The position numbers and the translations under genes were made by a program. The notes under the pieces were generated by a model, which was not told the DNA's origin, ran no database searches, and saw only the letters and a program-made list of their open reading frames with translations. A stretch of 64,000 bases of DNA from Shewanella carassii (GTDB lineage Bacteria; Pseudomonadota; Gammaproteobacteria; Enterobacterales; Shewanellaceae): contig NZ_NGVS01000031.1 in assembly GCF_002777975.1 (NCBI RefSeq), positions 186,563 to 250,562 on the forward strand, given 5' to 3'. This document shows positions 28,489 through 37,796 of the stretch, piece by piece (position 1 is the stretch's first letter; each line of letters starts with the position of its first letter).

Positions 28489-30162
28489 TTAGCCCATACG
28501 TTTAAGCTTTTCCTTCAATTCTGGGATGGCGCGAGTAAAACCGTCGATATGGTCGGTCAGGCGTGACAGCAGTTTACGTTTACGCTCTTGGTTACGCCGA
28601 CCATACAGTAGGGTCCAAACCAGCAGTACTGCACTGACCATGATAAACACTACCAGGGTCAGGTTGTGTCTAAAGAAGGAGGTGCTGTAGATGGGATCCA
28701 GCAGCGGGAAGTAGAGCATATCGAACAGCGGATACCAGATATGATCCGGGCCCCAGAAGTTGAAGATCAAGGCGGCAATCGCCAACAAGATCCAGGTGCC
28801 TGCGCCGTTGAGCTTGCCGTATTGCTGGAAAGATGTGTTGTTATAACGTTTGCTCTTGGTCAGGTTATAGGCGTACTCACGGTTATAGTCATCAACGCCC
28901 AATTTGGCCCTTGAGCTGGCGTAAATCATCCAATCGCCCACATCCAGATCCCCCAACAGATCTTCGCCGAAGCGCATCTCCCGCACTTCACCATCGGCCA
29001 GTTGCAGCAAGACTTCGCCATCAACGTTGGAGCTGCGGCTGCGATGGCTGCTGGTTTCAGTGTCTGTGGTGCTGTGGGAGAATCTGTTACCCACATAATG
29101 GTCTGTGGTGGTGGTTTTAGTGGTGGTGACCGTGAAGTCATCGACACTGGCGCTGGCACTTCTGTCGAGCACTTTGCCCATGATACAGGAGACGCTGACT
29201 TCACCCTTTTCATCGCCCGCCAAGACATGCTTGTGCAGATAGGGCTCACGGTAACTCAGGCTGTATTGCCGCATCATGGCCTCTTCCTCATCGCGGACAC
29301 TGAGGCTGTTGGCGGCCGTTGCCGGTGCTTGCTGCTGCGAGCTGCCGCATTGAACACAGTAGCCGTGCTCGCCGTCGATGCGACTCTGGCATTTGAAGCA
29401 GAAAATATCCGAGTCTTTTCTCGGCCGCTGGGCGATATGGTAGCCCAGCGCTTCTTGGGTGACAGACAACAGGCGTTTCATTGCCAGTTGCAGGGCCTCG
29501 TAGCGGCGCAGTTCCCTGGTGTGTTTCTTCTGGTTGCGCTGACGCTCCAGAATGAAACACACCACAGACAGAACCACGGCTACCCCGATAGCGATTTCTG
29601 TGGGTTGCTTGGCACCAAAGTACAGCAACAAGGCGCTGGCAATCCCCAGCAGCAGCCACCAGAAGGCGCTGGATTGGCTACCCGGCTCATAGTCGGGCAC
29701 TATGGTGGAGCGTTGACCGTCGGCTTCATGACTGATGGCTGCCGGAGCCATATGGTTATGGCTGACCAGGCGTTTGGCGTCTTTACCTTCGATGCGGTAA
29801 TTCAGGGTGTAGTCTGTCGGGTAGAACAAGGTCAGCACATCGCCGCGGCGAAGTTGGTCGTAGAACTTGTTCTCGGCATTGACACTGACCCGCTCTATGT
29901 TGCCGTCCTTGTCTTCCAGCTCAAGCCACCAGTAGCTGTAGGTGAGGTTATTGCCACTGTCTACCCGGCGCCGCTTGTAGAGGAAGCTGGAGTTGACCCG
30001 GCCGGTGAACGTCCTGGCGCCGGAATAGTGGGGTTTAAGATCTTTTAGGATCTCAGGGGCGACATCCTCAATATTCTTCAGTTTGGGCTGCTCAGGCAGG
30101 GACTCTCCGCAGTGACCGCAGAAGTTTTCCTTGGCATAAATGGGTTGATTGCAGTGGTGCAT
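28489..30162 (-). CDS. Double zinc-ribbon membrane protein of unknown function
   Basis: Encodes 557 residues; AAGGAAA precedes the ATG. A first zinc-knuckle at the N terminus (HHC, then CGHCG, residues 2-19) and a second near 256-278 (CFKCQ ... CVQCG) flank a beta-rich domain (about 45-130) and two adjacent helices (about 167-207). A Ser/Thr-rich stretch with TVTTTKTTTT follows, then two more helices (about 450-465 and 495-520) and a basic C-terminal tail. No signal peptide. Third gene of the operon, 12 bp after the PEGA gene. No named family recognised. Confidence 0.8.
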   Translation of the reverse strand: MHHCNQPIYAKENFCGHCGESLPEQPKLKNIEDVAPEILKDLKPHYSGARTFTGRVNSSFLYKRRRVDSGNNLTYSYWWLELEDKDGNIERVSVNAENKFYDQLRRGDVLTLFYPTDYTLNYRIEGKDAKRLVSHNHMAPAAISHEADGQRSTIVPDYEPGSQSSAFWWLLLGIASALLLYFGAKQPTEIAIGVAVVLSVVCFILERQRNQKKHTRELRRYEALQLAMKRLLSVTQEALGYHIAQRPRKDSDIFCFKCQSRIDGEHGYCVQCGSSQQQAPATAANSLSVRDEEEAMMRQYSLSYREPYLHKHVLAGDEKGEVSVSCIMGKVLDRSASASVDDFTVTTTKTTTTDHYVGNRFSHSTTDTETSSHRSRSSNVDGEVLLQLADGEVREMRFGEDLLGDLDVGDWMIYASSRAKLGVDDYNREYAYNLTKSKRYNNTSFQQYGKLNGAGTWILLAIAALIFNFWGPDHIWYPLFDMLYFPLLDPIYSTSFFRHNLTLVVFIMVSAVLLVWTLLYGRRNQERKRKLLSRLTDHIDGFTRAIPELKEKLKRMG

Positions 30163-30174
30163 TCAGTTTCCTTG

Positions 30175-32526
30175 TCAATGGGGTAAAAGACGGATTGTCA
30201 GTGTTTGTTCGCCGCCATTCAGGCTGTGCCATTTGCGGTAGGTCTGATAACCGGGGGCGCTTACCTGCACATCGTAGTTGCCCGGTTTAAGCCGGATCCC
30301 AGGGTGATACTTGGGGCCTATGTTCATGATCCTGATATTTGCGTTGTTCACATTGGTTTCGACCTTGAGGCGTGTCTCGGTCGGTGCCAGCTCGCTGGCC
30401 TTGAGTGGCGCTGGAGTGCTCTTGTGCAGCAAGTCTATCTTGGCCAGTGAATGCGCCAGTGGCGAGAAGGCCTGATAGATACCCGTGTGTTGCTCAAAGC
30501 TCAGCCCCAAAGGATGCAGCAGCGGCTGGGCGTGCAGTGTCCAGCGCAGGGCGTAGGCAAAGCCGATATTGCCGGACTGTTCCACCTTGGTGAGGAAGTA
30601 GTTCACCGGGCTGGTATCATCCTGGGTGTAGCGGTTTTGCACCAAAAGCACCGGCAAGGTCAGCAGCAGTAGGGGCGGCAACAGCTTGGCGGTCAATGCC
30701 AGCCAGCGGCGTTTGCCGGACTTGGCACTTTCAGTGGCATTCTCATCTATGCCGGTACTGTCTTCGCTGCCACTTGCTTGACTCGCGCCGGGGCGGAATA
30801 GCTGCAGCGTCTTCAGCGGCAGTTTGATAAAGGTCATACAGATCAAAAACAGGCTGAGTGACATGGAGATGGGCGGAATAATCACAGATCGCAGCGCCTG
30901 CTTGCCTTGCTCGGCATAGCGGCCGCCATCGGCAAATTCACGTTCTGACTCGGCCAGCATCTGCAGGTAACTCTGGGTACGTTTCTGGATGTTGGGATCC
31001 AGCACATGGCGTTTGAAGTTGGCCTGGTTCCAGTCGGCGCGGACGTTAGGCACATAGAGATCGCCCATGCGAGCGGCTATCTTGCGTTGGATCTGCGGAT
31101 GCAACTGGAAGGCGTTCCAACTTAAGTTGATGGGCAAGTCCAAACCGCGTTTACGCATCTCGCTCTGCCAGCGGGCATCGGCTTCAGCCTTAACCGTCTT
31201 GGCCACGCTTTGACTAAACAGCGGACGATTGTTGATATGCCAGCTGTCCGGCAGTTTCAGCCCCTTGGCCTTGAGGGCCCGGCGCAGTTTCACTTGAGTC
31301 ACAGGATGCACCCTGAAGTCGGCCAGTGACGCTATGTTGAACGGATAGCCGGTTTCCTTTTCAAACATCGCCTGGAACTTGGGATGGGCCAAGAACAGGC
31401 GCTGGTAATGATCCGGATCGTCTGTGTACTTATAGCGTTTGTCCTTAAGACCGCCATCGCCACCAGTGGCCAGGCTCAGCGCCTGCATGGCGGTGCCGAC
31501 ACCGGCGGTCATCACCCCGAACAGGGCGCTGGACAGCAGGTTTTCGCCTGTGCTGATGTCTTCGACTATCAACCAGTAGTTGGGTTCTATGTAGCCGAGC
31601 CCCGCCTTGGAGATCATTGTCTTGTAGCGGGCGTTTTCCCGTTCTATACATTGATAGCGACGTTCTTTCTGGGACGACTTCTTGTAGCGTTCCTGGCAGC
31701 GGTTGGTGTCTTCGTGGTAGGCGAAGATCTTGGGGCCGTATTCCTGGGCCCTGGCACCGGCCTTGGCCACATGGGCCTTTTGCGCCTGTTGATACTTGCC
31801 CCATCCCTGATTGACCTCTTGCTCTATGTTTTGCCAGTAACCCATCTCCCGCTCAGGGATCCCCGCCAGGGTCTGGTTGTAGCGGTTGGAGCCTTCGGCA
31901 TAACTGCGATAGCTGGCCGACAGCTCATCATAGAGTTGACCAAAGTCGTGATAGTGCTGGTCAAAGTCGCGATAGGCCCGCTTTTGCACGAAGTTGTGAA
32001 TGATCTTCTGTTTGTAATCATCCAGGTTGTCGGTGAGGTTGTGGTCGGCATAGGCCAGGCCGCCGAATAGGGCCAGAAAGGTCAGGTTTTCAGAGCTGTG
32101 CAGCTCTTGGGGGTCGTAGTTGAGACCTTCGACTTCGACCGCATTAACCGCCAGGGCATCACGCAGCGCCGCGCTGTAGGCCGCGTATTGACGCTGCTCC
32201 GGGGTAGAGGGTTCAATCAGCCATTGCTCTATCAGGTATTTTTGACCGAAAAACACGCTGGGCCAGACGCACAAGGTGAGCAGCAACAGGGTCAGGCTGC
32301 CTCTCAGGCCGGTTTTGAACAGCCGTGCCGGCAAGAGATCGGCCAGCAGCAGGGTCACACCTATCCCGGAAATGGTGCGGCCGTAAATCTCCAGGTGTTC
32401 GAGTTGTTCGGGCTTGGGGGTGCCCAAGCCTACCAAAGAAACCAGTTGGGCGTTGAAGATGGCCTCTGGGATCAGATAGGCGGCGCTAAGCAGCAGGAAA
32501 AATACCCGCCAGGATAGTTTTTTCAT
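30175..32526 (-). CDS. Large membrane protein with C-terminal PEGA domain
   Basis: Encodes 783 residues. Three N-terminal helices (about 7-25, 50-68, 78-98) precede a long, highly charged, Tyr/Gln-rich helical region with a Cys pair around 275-295. Two more helices (about 545-565 and 615-635) follow, then a PEGA domain (about 712-783: IRLKPGNYDVQVSAPGYQTY, with the PGNYDV and APGYQ turns). PEGA domains bind envelope surface components, probably at the periplasmic face. GAGGAA six bases before the ATG; it lies 10 bp after the GDPD gene. Function unknown. Confidence 0.8.
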   Translation of the reverse strand: MKKLSWRVFFLLLSAAYLIPEAIFNAQLVSLVGLGTPKPEQLEHLEIYGRTISGIGVTLLLADLLPARLFKTGLRGSLTLLLLTLCVWPSVFFGQKYLIEQWLIEPSTPEQRQYAAYSAALRDALAVNAVEVEGLNYDPQELHSSENLTFLALFGGLAYADHNLTDNLDDYKQKIIHNFVQKRAYRDFDQHYHDFGQLYDELSASYRSYAEGSNRYNQTLAGIPEREMGYWQNIEQEVNQGWGKYQQAQKAHVAKAGARAQEYGPKIFAYHEDTNRCQERYKKSSQKERRYQCIERENARYKTMISKAGLGYIEPNYWLIVEDISTGENLLSSALFGVMTAGVGTAMQALSLATGGDGGLKDKRYKYTDDPDHYQRLFLAHPKFQAMFEKETGYPFNIASLADFRVHPVTQVKLRRALKAKGLKLPDSWHINNRPLFSQSVAKTVKAEADARWQSEMRKRGLDLPINLSWNAFQLHPQIQRKIAARMGDLYVPNVRADWNQANFKRHVLDPNIQKRTQSYLQMLAESEREFADGGRYAEQGKQALRSVIIPPISMSLSLFLICMTFIKLPLKTLQLFRPGASQASGSEDSTGIDENATESAKSGKRRWLALTAKLLPPLLLLTLPVLLVQNRYTQDDTSPVNYFLTKVEQSGNIGFAYALRWTLHAQPLLHPLGLSFEQHTGIYQAFSPLAHSLAKIDLLHKSTPAPLKASELAPTETRLKVETNVNNANIRIMNIGPKYHPGIRLKPGNYDVQVSAPGYQTYRKWHSLNGGEQTLTIRLLPH

Positions 32527-32536
32527 CCTTGGTTCC

Positions 32537-33949
32537 TCACTGCTGCTCGCTGCGGCGCAGCTCGATTTTCACTGCGTCATCTGCGGTGAGGTCTACTTGG
32601 GTCTGGTTTTCTCTGGGGCCGGCCTGGGTTTTCATGATCACAGGAACAAAGCCGCCGCCAGCCTCGGACTGGGACGCCTTGCTTTTATTGGCCACAGCGC
32701 CTGTCTTGAAGGACTTCAGTTTGCCATCCACCGCCGGATACAGGCCGTTGGGCCAGTAGGTTTCCAGCAAAGAGAGTTTGGAAAGATCCAGATCCTTGGG
32801 CAGCGTGGCCAGCTTGCGGGTCAGCTCAGTGCTGCCTTGATAAGGCAGCATGGGCGGCAGGGCGAAGCGGCTGCAAAAACCATAGAGACTGTCGTCGATA
32901 ATCACAGAGTCGGGCAGTTGACTGCGCTTGAGTCCCAGCAGGCTCTGTTCGTGGTAATCATGACCATTGATGGTATAGCTGGCCACAGGAATGCCGCGGT
33001 TATGGGCCAATGACTTGAAGCCTTGGGCGTTTCGCCGATAGTGGCGTATGTCCAGGGCGATACCGAAGTTGGACTTGAGCGCCTTTTTCAGCTTATTGAG
33101 TCCGGCCGCAGAATCGTAGCGTTTTTCCCTGTAGCGGCGGTTGGCGTAACCCTGAATATCCTCCAGCATGGATTGATTACGCAAAAAGATGGGGTCTTGA
33201 CCTGCGCCGCGTTTCATATCGGCCGCCAGTTTGTTCATCGAGGCCTTGGCCGGGCTCTGGATAAAGGACAGGAAAACAGCGTCGTTTATCTGCCTCATTT
33301 TTTTGAGGTTTTCCAGCTCCAGACTGCTGTAGAAGTAGCGCCCCTGGCCTATGATACTGAAGGCCAGATAGTCGAGCATCTCCAGATCCCGGCTGCCGGC
33401 GCGACTCTTGATCTCAATATTCAGCTTCTGTCCGCTATGGGCATAACGACTGAACACCTGCGCCAGTTGGCGAAAGTTGGGCGGTACCGTATCTGTGAGG
33501 GCGCCGGTTTGCATGTCCCGCTGGCGCAGATAGCCCCACTCTTTCTCATAGCGAATCGACTCTATCTTGCGGCGCTTATTGTCTATGGTGCCGGTTTCAC
33601 GTCCGGTACGGCCATCGTGATGAATGACCCAGACATCATCCCGGGTCAGGCGCACATCGATTTCAATCACATCGAACTGGTTATCCAGGGCATCTATGAC
33701 GGCTTCCAGCGAGTTTTCCGGAAAACGTATCGAGCCTCTGTGGGCCTGAAGCTCCAGGTTGCTGCACTGCCTGGCCCCCAGATAATTGATGTTATCCAGT
33801 GCTGACAGAGTAAAGCCTCTGGCGTTGAAGGCTTGTTCCAATGCCAGTTTCTGCGGATCTACGGGTTGAGGTTCTGGGGCGGATGGGGTGCTTTTACAGC
33901 CGCCAAGCAGGCCGAAACAGCAAAATATCAGGACGAAAAAGAGACGCAC
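32537..33949 (-). CDS. Glycerophosphodiester phosphodiesterase-like lipoprotein
   Basis: Encodes 470 residues from a GTG start (AAGGAA upstream). The signal ends in lipobox LLGGC with Cys18, so it is membrane-anchored on the periplasmic side. GDPD catalytic residues are visible: His70-Arg71 in AHRGSIRFPENS with Glu78, Glu96 and Asp98 in FDVIEIDVRL, His111 in VIHHDG, and NIEIKSRAG. About 100 extra C-terminal residues follow the TIM-barrel region. First gene of a three-gene operon, so lipid headgroup cleavage may be the enzymatic input of that system. Substrate unknown. Confidence 0.85.
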   Translation of the reverse strand: MRLFFVLIFCCFGLLGGCKSTPSAPEPQPVDPQKLALEQAFNARGFTLSALDNINYLGARQCSNLELQAHRGSIRFPENSLEAVIDALDNQFDVIEIDVRLTRDDVWVIHHDGRTGRETGTIDNKRRKIESIRYEKEWGYLRQRDMQTGALTDTVPPNFRQLAQVFSRYAHSGQKLNIEIKSRAGSRDLEMLDYLAFSIIGQGRYFYSSLELENLKKMRQINDAVFLSFIQSPAKASMNKLAADMKRGAGQDPIFLRNQSMLEDIQGYANRRYREKRYDSAAGLNKLKKALKSNFGIALDIRHYRRNAQGFKSLAHNRGIPVASYTINGHDYHEQSLLGLKRSQLPDSVIIDDSLYGFCSRFALPPMLPYQGSTELTRKLATLPKDLDLSKLSLLETYWPNGLYPAVDGKLKSFKTGAVANKSKASQSEAGGGFVPVIMKTQAGPRENQTQVDLTADDAVKIELRRSEQQ

Positions 33950-34198
33950 AGGGGTTCCTTGGTGCTCTATAAGTATTTATAAATTAAGGGTATTAAAATT
34001 AATTATTTACTCTCGGTCAACCTGTAATGCCAATGTTTAACAAGTTTTACTTGTGCTGTCTCAAAACTGAACATTGGCTGACTTTTAATTGGTCAAATGG
34101 TGCGCTTTTTTGCGGCCGCATAACCAGGGCCGCGCGTTTTACTCACAACTTGCTTGAGGTATGCTTGAAGCACAATTGTGAATAACCAAGGAAACCAG

Positions 34199-35092
34199 GT
34201 GAACCGACTGATACTCTGCCTGCTTTGCAGTTTGGCTCTGAGCCCTGTCGCCCTGGCCAAGTCGCCCGACAAAGCAGTCAACAAGGGGGGCAACAAAAGC
34301 GTCAGTGCCAGGCCCGCCATGCGCATAGTGGCGCTCTCTCCCCATGCGGTGGAGATGCTGTTTGCCATAGGCGCGGGTGAACAGGTAGTGGCCACCACAG
34401 ACTATGCCGATTTCCCCGAGGCCGCCAAGGCCATTCCCCGAATAGGCGGTTACTACGGCATACAGATAGAAAGAGTGATAGAGCTGAATCCGGATCTGGT
34501 GGTGGTCTGGGACACGGGCAACCGCAGCGAAGATATAGAACAGCTGACCAAGCTTGGGTATCGCATTTACGGCAGTGACCCCAAGACCCTGGAAGGCATT
34601 GCCGAAGAGCTGGAACAGCTAGGGCGTCTCACCGGTCACAGACAGCAGGCCGGGGAAGTGGCTGCCGACTACCGGCAGCAATTGGCAAATTTGCGCCGGG
34701 ACAATGCCGCCAAGCCGGAGATCAAGGTGTTCTATCAACTCTGGTCCGAGCCTTTGATGACAGTGGCCCAGGACAGTTGGATCCAGCAGTTGTTGGAAGT
34801 CTGCCATGGCAACAACGTCTTCAAGGACAGCAGTTCACCCTATCCGCAGGTAAGCATGGAAAATGTGCTTCTCAGTCAACCCGAGGTGATCATCAAGACA
34901 GATGAAAAGGGCGATGGCAAGCGGTTGGACTGGAGCCAATGGCAGGAGATCCCAGCGGTGAAAACGGAACAAATCTACACACTTAACGCCGATATTCTGC
35001 ACCGGGCGACCCCAAGGGCGCTGGAAGGTGTTGAGGCTATCTGCAAGGTGCTCGACAAGGCCCGTGAAGCGAATGCCAAGGCAAAACCATGA
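34199..35092 (+). CDS. btuF: Periplasmic cobalamin-binding protein
   Basis: The GTG at 34199 (AAGGAAA upstream) gives about 297 residues with signal peptide NRLILCLLCSLALSPVALA. This start is preferred over 34178, whose first residues do not fit a signal. Type-III periplasmic binding protein: RIVALSPHAVEMLFAIGAG, then RIGGYYGIQIERVIELNPDLVVVW, IYGSDPKTLEGIAEELEQLG and VSMENVLLSQPEVII are typical of BtuF. It should deliver B12 to BtuCD, encoded 9 kb upstream in the riboswitch operon. No riboswitch is visible before it. Confidence 0.9.
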   Translation: MNRLILCLLCSLALSPVALAKSPDKAVNKGGNKSVSARPAMRIVALSPHAVEMLFAIGAGEQVVATTDYADFPEAAKAIPRIGGYYGIQIERVIELNPDLVVVWDTGNRSEDIEQLTKLGYRIYGSDPKTLEGIAEELEQLGRLTGHRQQAGEVAADYRQQLANLRRDNAAKPEIKVFYQLWSEPLMTVAQDSWIQQLLEVCHGNNVFKDSSSPYPQVSMENVLLSQPEVIIKTDEKGDGKRLDWSQWQEIPAVKTEQIYTLNADILHRATPRALEGVEAICKVLDKAREANAKAKP

Positions 35093-35366
35093 TGCCGCGA
35101 CTCGGTTATTTCCTGATGTTTATCGGTTAAAGGCACCTTTATTGTCAGCAAAAATATTGGGATAACGGTTTGCTGGAACGGATGTGGTTACCGCAACAGC
35201 GAGTCATACTTTCGGGTGGTTTTTAACGGATCTCGACTCAGCCGAAATAGCTATTTTTCAGGTAAATATGTCGCTGGCGGGTGACTCGGTTCCGGCGCTG
35301 CTGTTAATGTAATGCTCTTGTTAAAGGAATGGTCTTTTCAGGCAATAAAGGGAATTTTCGGGGACA

Positions 35367-35789
35367 ATGTCGCACTCTGTCTTGTTATCCATGCGCTGTA
35401 TCTTGTGCTTACTGATGCTGACACTTGCGCCTGCTCCGGCGTTGGCCGCAGCCGAGGCGGATGACATAGAGATCAGTGGTCTGGTCATAGACAGAACCCT
35501 GACCCGCTTTGGCAAGGATTTTGGTTTTTACTACTCGGGGTATTGGCGGGATCTGCCCTTTACCCAGGGATTCAATGTCACCCTTTACGAAACGGTTTTC
35601 CCTCAGGCCGGCACCTTGCTGACACTGGAGGTTAACGGTACTCGTATTTACCAAACCCATTTTGGCCGCAGAGCCAGTCCCATCAAGGAGCGGGCCGAAC
35701 AGGCGATTCTCTTGACCATAGATTATATCGCCTCGGTCAGAGCCCAATCCATGACAGGGGAATTGGGATCCCATTGGGATGGAATTTAG
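35367..35789 (+). CDS. csgE: Curli assembly protein CsgE
   Basis: Encodes 140 residues with a signal peptide (LLSMRCILCLLMLTLAPAPALA, cleaved near residue 28). The mature part has the CsgE features EISGLVIDRTLTRFGKDFG, YWRDLPF and a C-terminal amphipathic helix. CsgE caps the CsgG channel and delivers curli subunits to it in the periplasm. First of three contiguous genes csgEFG; the 13-bp gap and the CsgF-CsgG overlap indicate one transcript. Confidence 0.93.
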   Translation: MSHSVLLSMRCILCLLMLTLAPAPALAAAEADDIEISGLVIDRTLTRFGKDFGFYYSGYWRDLPFTQGFNVTLYETVFPQAGTLLTLEVNGTRIYQTHFGRRASPIKERAEQAILLTIDYIASVRAQSMTGELGSHWDGI

Positions 35790-35801
35790 GAAGCAAGCAC
35801 A

Positions 35802-36194
35802 ATGACACTCAGGATGTTAATCGCGGCCGGCGCCTTGCTGGCTTTTTCGGGGCAGGCCACCGAACTGGTCTATACCCCAATCAACCCCAGTTTTGGCGGT
35901 AACCCTCTCAACGGTTCGTTTCTGCTGAATAAGGCCCAGGCCCAAAATGACAATCAGCCCAGCGGCAATGAAAAGGACTTTGTTACCCGCTTCAAGGAGT
36001 CGCTGGAGCGTAACATTATCAACTCCATCACCCGCGGTGTGGCCGACGGCGAGATAACCGACGGTGTGTATGACACGGGGGACTACCGGGTCGAAGTCGC
36101 CTCCACCGGCAACGGCGTGATGTTGACTATTACCAACCTGCTTTCCGGCGAAGTCACAGTGATAGAGATGCCTATCTATGGAGGTAATCCATGA
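35802..36194 (+). CDS. csgF: Curli assembly protein CsgF
   Basis: Encodes 130 residues with a signal peptide ending at GQA (about residue 19). The mature N terminus TELVYTPINPSFGGNPLNGS is the conserved region that threads into the CsgG pore; the C-terminal part (VEVASTGNGVMLTITNLLSGE) forms the nucleator-coupling domain. CsgF sits at the cell surface and couples export to CsgB-directed fibre nucleation. Confidence 0.95.
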   Translation: MTLRMLIAAGALLAFSGQATELVYTPINPSFGGNPLNGSFLLNKAQAQNDNQPSGNEKDFVTRFKESLERNIINSITRGVADGEITDGVYDTGDYRVEVASTGNGVMLTITNLLSGEVTVIEMPIYGGNP

Positions 36195-36976
36195 GGTGGC
36201 TGGCACTGGTTCCACTGTTACTGCTGGGGGGCTGTAGCCTGGTTCCCAAGCCTGATTTGAATATCAATGAGGCTCAGGTAAATCCCTTGAGTGAAACCAT
36301 GAAGGCGCTGCAGTCGCGTCCCGGGCCACGTTTTCCTATCCCGGTTGCGGTTTACTCTTTCCGGGATCAGACTGGGCAATATAAGCCCCAGGCCAATGTC
36401 AGTTCCTTCTCGACCGCAGTGACCCAGGGGGCCACTTCCATGTTGGTGCAGACTCTGCTGGACTCCAGGTGGTTTACTCCTGTGGAGCGGGAAGGGCTGC
36501 AGAACCTGCTGACCGAGCGCAAGATCTCAGGTAAGCAGCAGGGGCGCAATAATGAAGTGCCGACCCTGACCAATGCCAGGCTGCTTCTGGAAGGCGGGAT
36601 CATCAGCTATGAAACCAACGTGGAAACCGGCGGCAGCGGCGTGGAATACTACGGTATAGGCGCCTCCGAGCTGTACCGGGAAGATCAGGTGACCATTTAT
36701 CTCAGGGCAGTGGATGTACACACAGGTAAGGTGCTGATGTCGGTCAATACCACCAAGCGGGTGTTCTCTCAGGAGATGCGTGCCGGCCTGTTCCGTTACA
36801 CCAGTTTGAACCGCCTGGCCGAGGCCGAAGTGGGCTTTACCACCAATGAGCCAGTACAGTTTTGTGTGTTGCAGGCGATAGAACTGGCGGTCTCCGAGCT
36901 TATCGACAAGGGGAGCCGCATGGGTTACTGGAGCGCCGAGGCTTCGGGCGACGACAACAGCCTGAGTCAGGGATAA
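36191..36976 (+). CDS. csgG: Curli secretion channel lipoprotein CsgG
   Basis: Encodes 261 residues with lipobox LLLGGC (Cys about 15). FPIPVAVYSFRDQTGQYKP, STAVTQGATSMLVQTLLDS, WFTPVEREGLQNLLTERK and LLEGGIISYETN define CsgG. It forms the nonameric outer-membrane export pore. It overlaps csgF by 4 bp. The major and minor subunits (csgA, csgB) and the regulator csgD are not within this window. Confidence 0.96.
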   Translation: MRWLALVPLLLLGGCSLVPKPDLNINEAQVNPLSETMKALQSRPGPRFPIPVAVYSFRDQTGQYKPQANVSSFSTAVTQGATSMLVQTLLDSRWFTPVEREGLQNLLTERKISGKQQGRNNEVPTLTNARLLLEGGIISYETNVETGGSGVEYYGIGASELYREDQVTIYLRAVDVHTGKVLMSVNTTKRVFSQEMRAGLFRYTSLNRLAEAEVGFTTNEPVQFCVLQAIELAVSELIDKGSRMGYWSAEASGDDNSLSQG

Positions 36977-37038
36977 ACCGCTTGAGCGAGAGAGCAACAG
37001 CTTGAGCGATAGGTAAACCGCAGTTTGTTGATTTTCAA

Positions 37039-37070
37039 AAAGAAGGGCCCGCAATTGCGGGCCCTTCTTT
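37039..37070 (+). terminator. csgEFG terminator (bidirectional)
   Basis: Near-perfect hairpin AAGAAGGGCCCGCA / TGCGGGCCCTTCTT, followed by TTG on the plus strand and by TTTTTG-type sequence on the minus strand. It can end csgG and perhaps the converging TetR-ALDH transcript. Confidence 0.88.
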
Positions 37071-37181
37071 TGACTAACTCCAGGGCGTTCATTTCAGCTG
37101 GCTCATTTCAGAAAGCTGATTTCAGAAGGCCGATTTCAAGCGGCAGGCTGGCGGCTGTCATTGGACTTTGGCTTCAAATGG

Positions 37182-37796
37182 CTAGGCTGCCACACCGCGC
37201 CAGAACAGGCGAAAGCTGGCGTCTCTGGCCTCCTGAGTGGCCTTCTGAGGCTGGTTGCAGAAGAAGCGCGCCGCCGCCAGGAACTGGCTGTGGCAAGCTT
37301 CCAGCAACAGCTCTCTGGGTAGGTCAGCCAATACCCCTTGGTTGATGCCCTGCTCCAACAGCTCAGCGATAAAGCCGAGAATGCCATGCATTGCCTGCTG
37401 CCTGACCGCTTCACTGACACTGGGCGACATGGCGTATTGCACAAAGAAGCTCAGCTTCAGAGGCTGCGCCAGCGCCCAATCGAGCCCTGCCTGCCATAGC
37501 ATTTCTGCCCGCTGCGGTAATTCAGTAATGCTTGCCGGCGTCTTTGGCAAACTTGCTGAAATGGCGTTGGCAAACTCTGTCTTTATGGCCAGAAACAGCT
37601 GGTCCATCAGGATTTCTTTACTGCTAAAGTGATGGAACAGGGTGCCTGTGGCGACACCAGCGTGGCGGGCTATGCTGGCGGTCGAGGTGGCATAGAAACC
37701 TTGCTCGACAAACAGTTGCAGGGCGCTGCCCAGGATCTGCTGCTTCTTGTCCAGTTTGCCGCTTATTGCCCGGGTTGCTTCGCTGCTGCGCTTCAT
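37182..37796 (-). CDS. TetR/AcrR family repressor
   Basis: Encodes 204 residues. The N-terminal helix-turn-helix is clear: KKQQILGSALQLFVEQGFYATSTASIARHAGVATGTLFHHFSSKE (about 17-61). The C-terminal ligand domain is all-helical. It overlaps the end of the aldehyde dehydrogenase gene by 4 bp, so the two are co-transcribed. The palindrome upstream of the dehydrogenase is the expected operator. The ligand is unknown, perhaps an aldehyde or aromatic compound. Confidence 0.93.
   Translation of the reverse strand: MKRSSEATRAISGKLDKKQQILGSALQLFVEQGFYATSTASIARHAGVATGTLFHHFSSKEILMDQLFLAIKTEFANAISASLPKTPASITELPQRAEMLWQAGLDWALAQPLKLSFFVQYAMSPSVSEAVRQQAMHGILGFIAELLEQGINQGVLADLPRELLLEACHSQFLAAARFFCNQPQKATQEARDASFRLFWRGVAA

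Noticed and set aside
29002..30048. 348-codon plus-strand frame opposite the zinc-ribbon gene
   Set aside because: The minus-strand protein has signature cysteines, a ribosome site and operon context; the plus frame shows none.
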